DNA of 24,609 nt, from the NCBI GenBank assembly GCA_964396385.1, contig CAYNFH010000085.1, forward strand, positions 1-24,609, written 5' to 3'. The notes under the pieces are model-generated. The model searched no databases and was not told the DNA's origin. It saw only the letters and a list, made by a program, of their open reading frames with translations. Positions 22,263-24,609 of this stretch are shown here, one piece after another. The position numbers and the translations under genes are program-made. Numbering within the stretch: the stretch's first letter is position 1; every line of letters starts with the position of its first letter. Source of the stretch: CAYNFH01 sp964396385. GTDB taxonomy: Bacteria > Armatimonadota > Chthonomonadetes > Chthonomonadales > CAJBBX01.

Positions 22263-23371
22263 GAATCGTCATCCTGGGGCTCTCTATCACCTCCTCGTGG
22301 GGCAACGGGCACGCCACCACGTACCGGGGCCTGGTGCGCGAACTGTCAAAGCGACACCACGACGTGTTGTTTCTGGAGCGGGACGTGCCTTGGTACGCCT
22401 GCCAGCGCGACATGCCCGAGCCACCGTGGGGCCGAACGGAGCTGTATAGCAGCCTGGAGGAGCTGAAGGACAGGTTCACCCCCAAGGTATGGGACGCCGA
22501 TTTTGTGATGGTGGGCTCCTACGTGCCGGACGGCGTCTGCGTGGGCGAGTGGGTCCTGACGACGGCGCGAGGCGTGACCGGCTTCTACGACATCGATACG
22601 CCGGTCACCCTGGCGAAGCTTGGGCGCGGCGACTGCGAATACATCCGACCGGACCTCATTCGCCGCTACGACCTCTACCTCTCATTCACAGGAGGTCCCA
22701 CGCTGAGGCGTCTTGAGAGGCAGTACGGCTCGCCCTGTGCGCGGCCGCTCTACTGTTCGGTCGATCTGGAGGCGTACTATCCGGAAGAGCGGCCCATCCG
22801 TTGGGACTTCGGCTACATGGGCACCTACAGCTACGACCGGCAGCCTCCGCTGGAGCAGCTCCTGCTGGACGCTGCCCGCGCCTGGCCGGATGGCCGGTTT
22901 GTGGTCGCTGGCCCGGGATACCCGGAGCAGATCGCCTGGCCGGACAACGTGGAGCGCATCGAGCACCTGTCGCCGGTGTGGCACCGGGGCTTCTACAATG
23001 AGCAGCGGTTCACCCTGAATATCACCCGCGCGGACATGGTGCGCGCGGGATATTCGCCCAGCGTGAGGCTGTTCGAGGCGGCTGCGTGCGGTACGCCGAT
23101 CATCGGCGACTGGTGGGTGGGTCTGGATACAGTGCTCCGTCCCGGCAAGGAGATCCTGGTATCGACGTGCGCTGAGGAGACACTCCACTACCTTCGGGAG
23201 ATGCCGGAGGACCAGGCGCGGGAGATTGGCCGGCGCGCACGCGCCCGCATATTGCTCTGCCATACCGCCGCTCACCGGGCGAAAGAGCTGGAGGGGCACA
23301 TTGCGGAGGCAGTGCACGTGCGGCCGGCCCGGCGCCGTGCGCGGAGCAGCCTGGCGACTGCCGGGCGATGA
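22259..23371 (+). CDS. CgeB-type glycosyltransferase 3
   Basis: A 370-residue protein starting at the ATG at 22259, in a 4-base ATGA overlap with the preceding stop and with GAGGG at 22247-22251 seven bases upstream. It begins RIVILGLSITSSWGNGHATTYRGLV and contains GVTGFYDIDTPVTLAKL, DLYLSFTGGPTLRRLE, WDFGYMGTYSYDRQPPLEQLL and FTLNITRADMVRAGYSPSVRLFEAAACGTPIIGDWW. The last of these is close to the CgeB proteins of Proteobacterial clusters. It is the fourth glycosyltransferase of the operon and probably its last gene, since a separate secreted protein gene with its own strong ribosome binding site begins 107 bases later. The donor and acceptor are unknown. The Arg/Ala-rich end after about residue 352 is poorly conserved-looking. 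Confidence 0.88.
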   Translation: MRIVILGLSITSSWGNGHATTYRGLVRELSKRHHDVLFLERDVPWYACQRDMPEPPWGRTELYSSLEELKDRFTPKVWDADFVMVGSYVPDGVCVGEWVLTTARGVTGFYDIDTPVTLAKLGRGDCEYIRPDLIRRYDLYLSFTGGPTLRRLERQYGSPCARPLYCSVDLEAYYPEERPIRWDFGYMGTYSYDRQPPLEQLLLDAARAWPDGRFVVAGPGYPEQIAWPDNVERIEHLSPVWHRGFYNEQRFTLNITRADMVRAGYSPSVRLFEAAACGTPIIGDWWVGLDTVLRPGKEILVSTCAEETLHYLREMPEDQAREIGRRARARILLCHTAAHRAKELEGHIAEAVHVRPARRRARSSLATAGR

Positions 23372-23478
23372 GCGGTTGATGGAGGAATCTGGGGGAGGAG
23401 CGGTTAATCGTGATGCGACAGAGAGGTCATTGTGGGACTGGCACCATCGGTTCCTCATCTCGAAAGGAGAAGATCGCT

Positions 23479-23796
23479 ATGCTCCGCCATACTCGAGCCG
23501 TACTGCCCCTGGCCGCCCTTTTCGGCCTCACCGCAGCCGGCCCTGTCCTGGCACAGGCCCAGGACGCTCAGGCCACCATCGCCAGGGCGCAGAACACGCT
23601 GAACCAGATGGAGAAGGTGCTAGATGAGATTGCCGCCCGCAACGGTGGCGCCACCTCCAGCTCCTCCCCCACGGCCATGCAAGAGAATACGGGCACCCGG
23701 CAGCGCAACCCGAACCGGCGCGGCAACCGCAACGGCAACCGCCGCGGTAACCGCAACCGCCACAATCAGCCGCAGCAACCGAACCAGCCGAAGTAA
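23479..23796 (+). CDS. small secreted Arg/Asn-rich protein
   Basis: A 105-residue protein. AAAGGAGA at 23463-23470 is 8 bases before the ATG at 23479, and a clear signal peptide follows (LRHTRAVLPLAALFGLTAAGPVLAQA, cleavage near residue 27), so this start is preferred over upstream in-frame ATGs at 23410. The mature part has a short helix (DAQATIARAQNTLNQMEKVLDEI), a Ser/Thr linker, and a roughly 30-residue basic tail built from Arg, Asn, Gly and Gln with repeated RGNRN units. The tail is predicted to be disordered and strongly positive. It may bind an acidic surface such as a polysaccharide, lipopolysaccharide or nucleic acid. I recognise no family. Its place after the glycosyltransferase operon is suggestive only. 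Confidence 0.75.
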   Translation: MLRHTRAVLPLAALFGLTAAGPVLAQAQDAQATIARAQNTLNQMEKVLDEIAARNGGATSSSSPTAMQENTGTRQRNPNRRGNRNGNRRGNRNRHNQPQQPNQPK

Positions 23797-23833
23797 GGAC
23801 GCTGCGAATCCCCGTACGCAGTACCGATTAGCG

Positions 23834-23928
23834 GAACGGGAGGGCGATGGTCCGCCCGAGCCGCTCTGTAGATTACGGTCATGCCGTTGCTGCAGAGGTG
23901 GTTCGGCAGGAGCTTCGCTCTCCCGTTC
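23834..23928. repeat. 95-bp imperfect foldback (MITE/REP-like) element
   Basis: GAACGGGAG (23834-23842) and CTCCCGTTC (23920-23928) begin two arms of about 43 bases that remain mostly complementary to an apex at ACGG-TCATG-CCGT (23875-23887), with several G.U pairs and one indel. It fills most of the 158-bp gap between the converging secreted-protein and mug genes. No ORF or transposase is present. The arms look like two inverted copies of one unit. Confidence 0.75.
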
Positions 23929-23954
23929 TTTGCGTTTTCGCGACGTACGTAGGC

Positions 23955-24506
23955 CTAATACAGCCCCCGATCCACTTCCTCCCTCAACTCCCGGAACACC
24001 TCGGCCAGTGACGCAGGGGTGAAGTGGGCGTTCAGACCGCTGGGGTTCGGCAGCACCCAGACGCGGGTTGGGCCGATTGGCTCCGGTTGCGGGCCCAACG
24101 CGGCATCGGGCTCGGCGAAAGCGGTCCTGTATGCGCCCACTCCCAGCACGGCCAGCCATTTCGGTTGGAGCTTCAGCACCTTTTCCCGGAGTCTCTGACC
24201 GCCCTCTGCCAGCTCCCTTGCGCTCAGCTCGGCCGCTGAATTAGTGGCGCGCTCCACAAAGTTGGTGATCCCGTATCCGTACCGCAGCAGCTCCCCCTCT
24301 TCGTGTGGGGCCAGGAGCCGGGATGTGAACCCGCCTTCGTGCAGAGATCTCCAGAAGCGGTTGCCCGGCCTGGCAAAATGGTGGCCCGTGGCGCCTGAGT
24401 AGAGCCCCGGGTTGATGCCGCAGAACAGCACCTTTAGCCGCGGCGCGATGATGTCCGGCACCGTCTTGCCGGCCGCCGCGGCGATCTCCTCCCTGGTTGG
24501 TTTCAT
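23955..24506 (-). CDS. mug: G/U mismatch-specific DNA glycosylase
   Basis: A 183-residue uracil-DNA glycosylase superfamily protein of the Mug/TDG family, which removes U or T opposite G after cytosine deamination, or etheno-cytosine. Motif 1, VLFCGINPGL, carries the Asn that positions the catalytic water (typical GINPG). HHFARPGNRFWRSL is the usual following segment, and motif 2, LPNPSGLNAHF, is the minor-groove intercalation loop. Its length is close to the usual 165-190 residues. It reads leftwards from the ATG at 24504-24506 with only a weak GGAT upstream. It lies alone, convergent with the small secreted-protein gene, and is unrelated to the glycosyltransferase cluster. Confidence 0.93.
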   Translation of the reverse strand: MKPTREEIAAAAGKTVPDIIAPRLKVLFCGINPGLYSGATGHHFARPGNRFWRSLHEGGFTSRLLAPHEEGELLRYGYGITNFVERATNSAAELSARELAEGGQRLREKVLKLQPKWLAVLGVGAYRTAFAEPDAALGPQPEPIGPTRVWVLPNPSGLNAHFTPASLAEVFRELREEVDRGLY

Positions 24507-24531
24507 GATGCCAGATCCAACTGCACCTTGT

Positions 24532-24609
24532 CATTCCGAAGGAGTGTAGCGACTGAGGAATCTGGCCTCCGGGACAGAGCTGCCAGATTCCTCGCTGGCG
24601 CTCGGAATG
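24532..24609. repeat. dispersed-type inverted repeat reaching the window edge
   Basis: CATTCCGA (24532-24539) pairs with TCGGAATG (24602-24609) and GAGGAATCTGGC (24555-24566) with GCCAGATTCCTC (24582-24593), leaving a 15-base central loop. The arms resemble the CATTCCGAGCGCAGCGAGGAATCT motif that I recall as widespread between genes in many environmental bacteria. It lies just upstream of mug and may continue beyond the window. A fragment like it, GAGGAATCTGG, is at 23382-23392. Confidence 0.7.

Overview
The window is a GC-rich stretch of a bacterial chromosome, probably from an uncultivated Armatimonadota-like or Planctomycetota-like lineage. That placement is inferred from gene content: a Gfo/Idh/MocA oxidoreductase, a very large exported DUF4091/GH123-like protein, a GH39-like enzyme, secreted hypothetical proteins and many short intergenic hairpin repeats. 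No rRNA, tRNA, CRISPR array, transposase or phage gene was seen.

Left part (1-7000): the 3' end of a Gfo/Idh/MocA oxidoreductase with a strong terminator, an acetamidase/formamidase, a secreted hypothetical protein, a small membrane-anchored or exported protein on the minus strand, phosphoserine aminotransferase (serC), a decayed transglutaminase-like gene, and a small predicted outer-membrane beta-barrel.

Centre (7124-15549): an orphan HTH antitoxin-like regulator lies directly downstream of a roughly 1155-residue exported DUF4091-type protein carrying an internal zinc ribbon. The regulator's predicted promoter overlaps the stop codon of that upstream gene, and its start fits a leaderless transcript. 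A 280-bp array of eight or nine small hairpins separates this pair from a rightward operon: sugar-isomerase-like TIM barrel, nitrilase-family hydrolase, GH39-like glycosidase and zinc-dependent dehydrogenase. Overlapping genes suggest one pathway acting on a glycoside or amide that I cannot name.

Right part (15625-23371): two divergent transcription units form one apparent glycoside or glycan cluster. Leftward are a CmoB-like methyltransferase and a glycosidase whose barrel strands are in permuted order (beta4-8 before beta1-3). Rightward are a medium-chain dehydrogenase, a GT4 glycosyltransferase and three CgeB-type glycosyltransferases, tightly packed or overlapping. The junctions after the first three glycosyltransferases each carry a different 7- or 8-bp tandem repeat. 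The window closes with a small secreted Arg/Asn-rich protein, a 95-bp foldback element, a Mug-type DNA glycosylase and one end of a dispersed inverted repeat.

The observations most worth following are the permuted glycosidase within its glycosyltransferase/methyltransferase cluster, the TGAA/TTCA-loop hairpin arrays (one of which supplies the 3' end of the permuted gene), and the putative leaderless antitoxin promoter.
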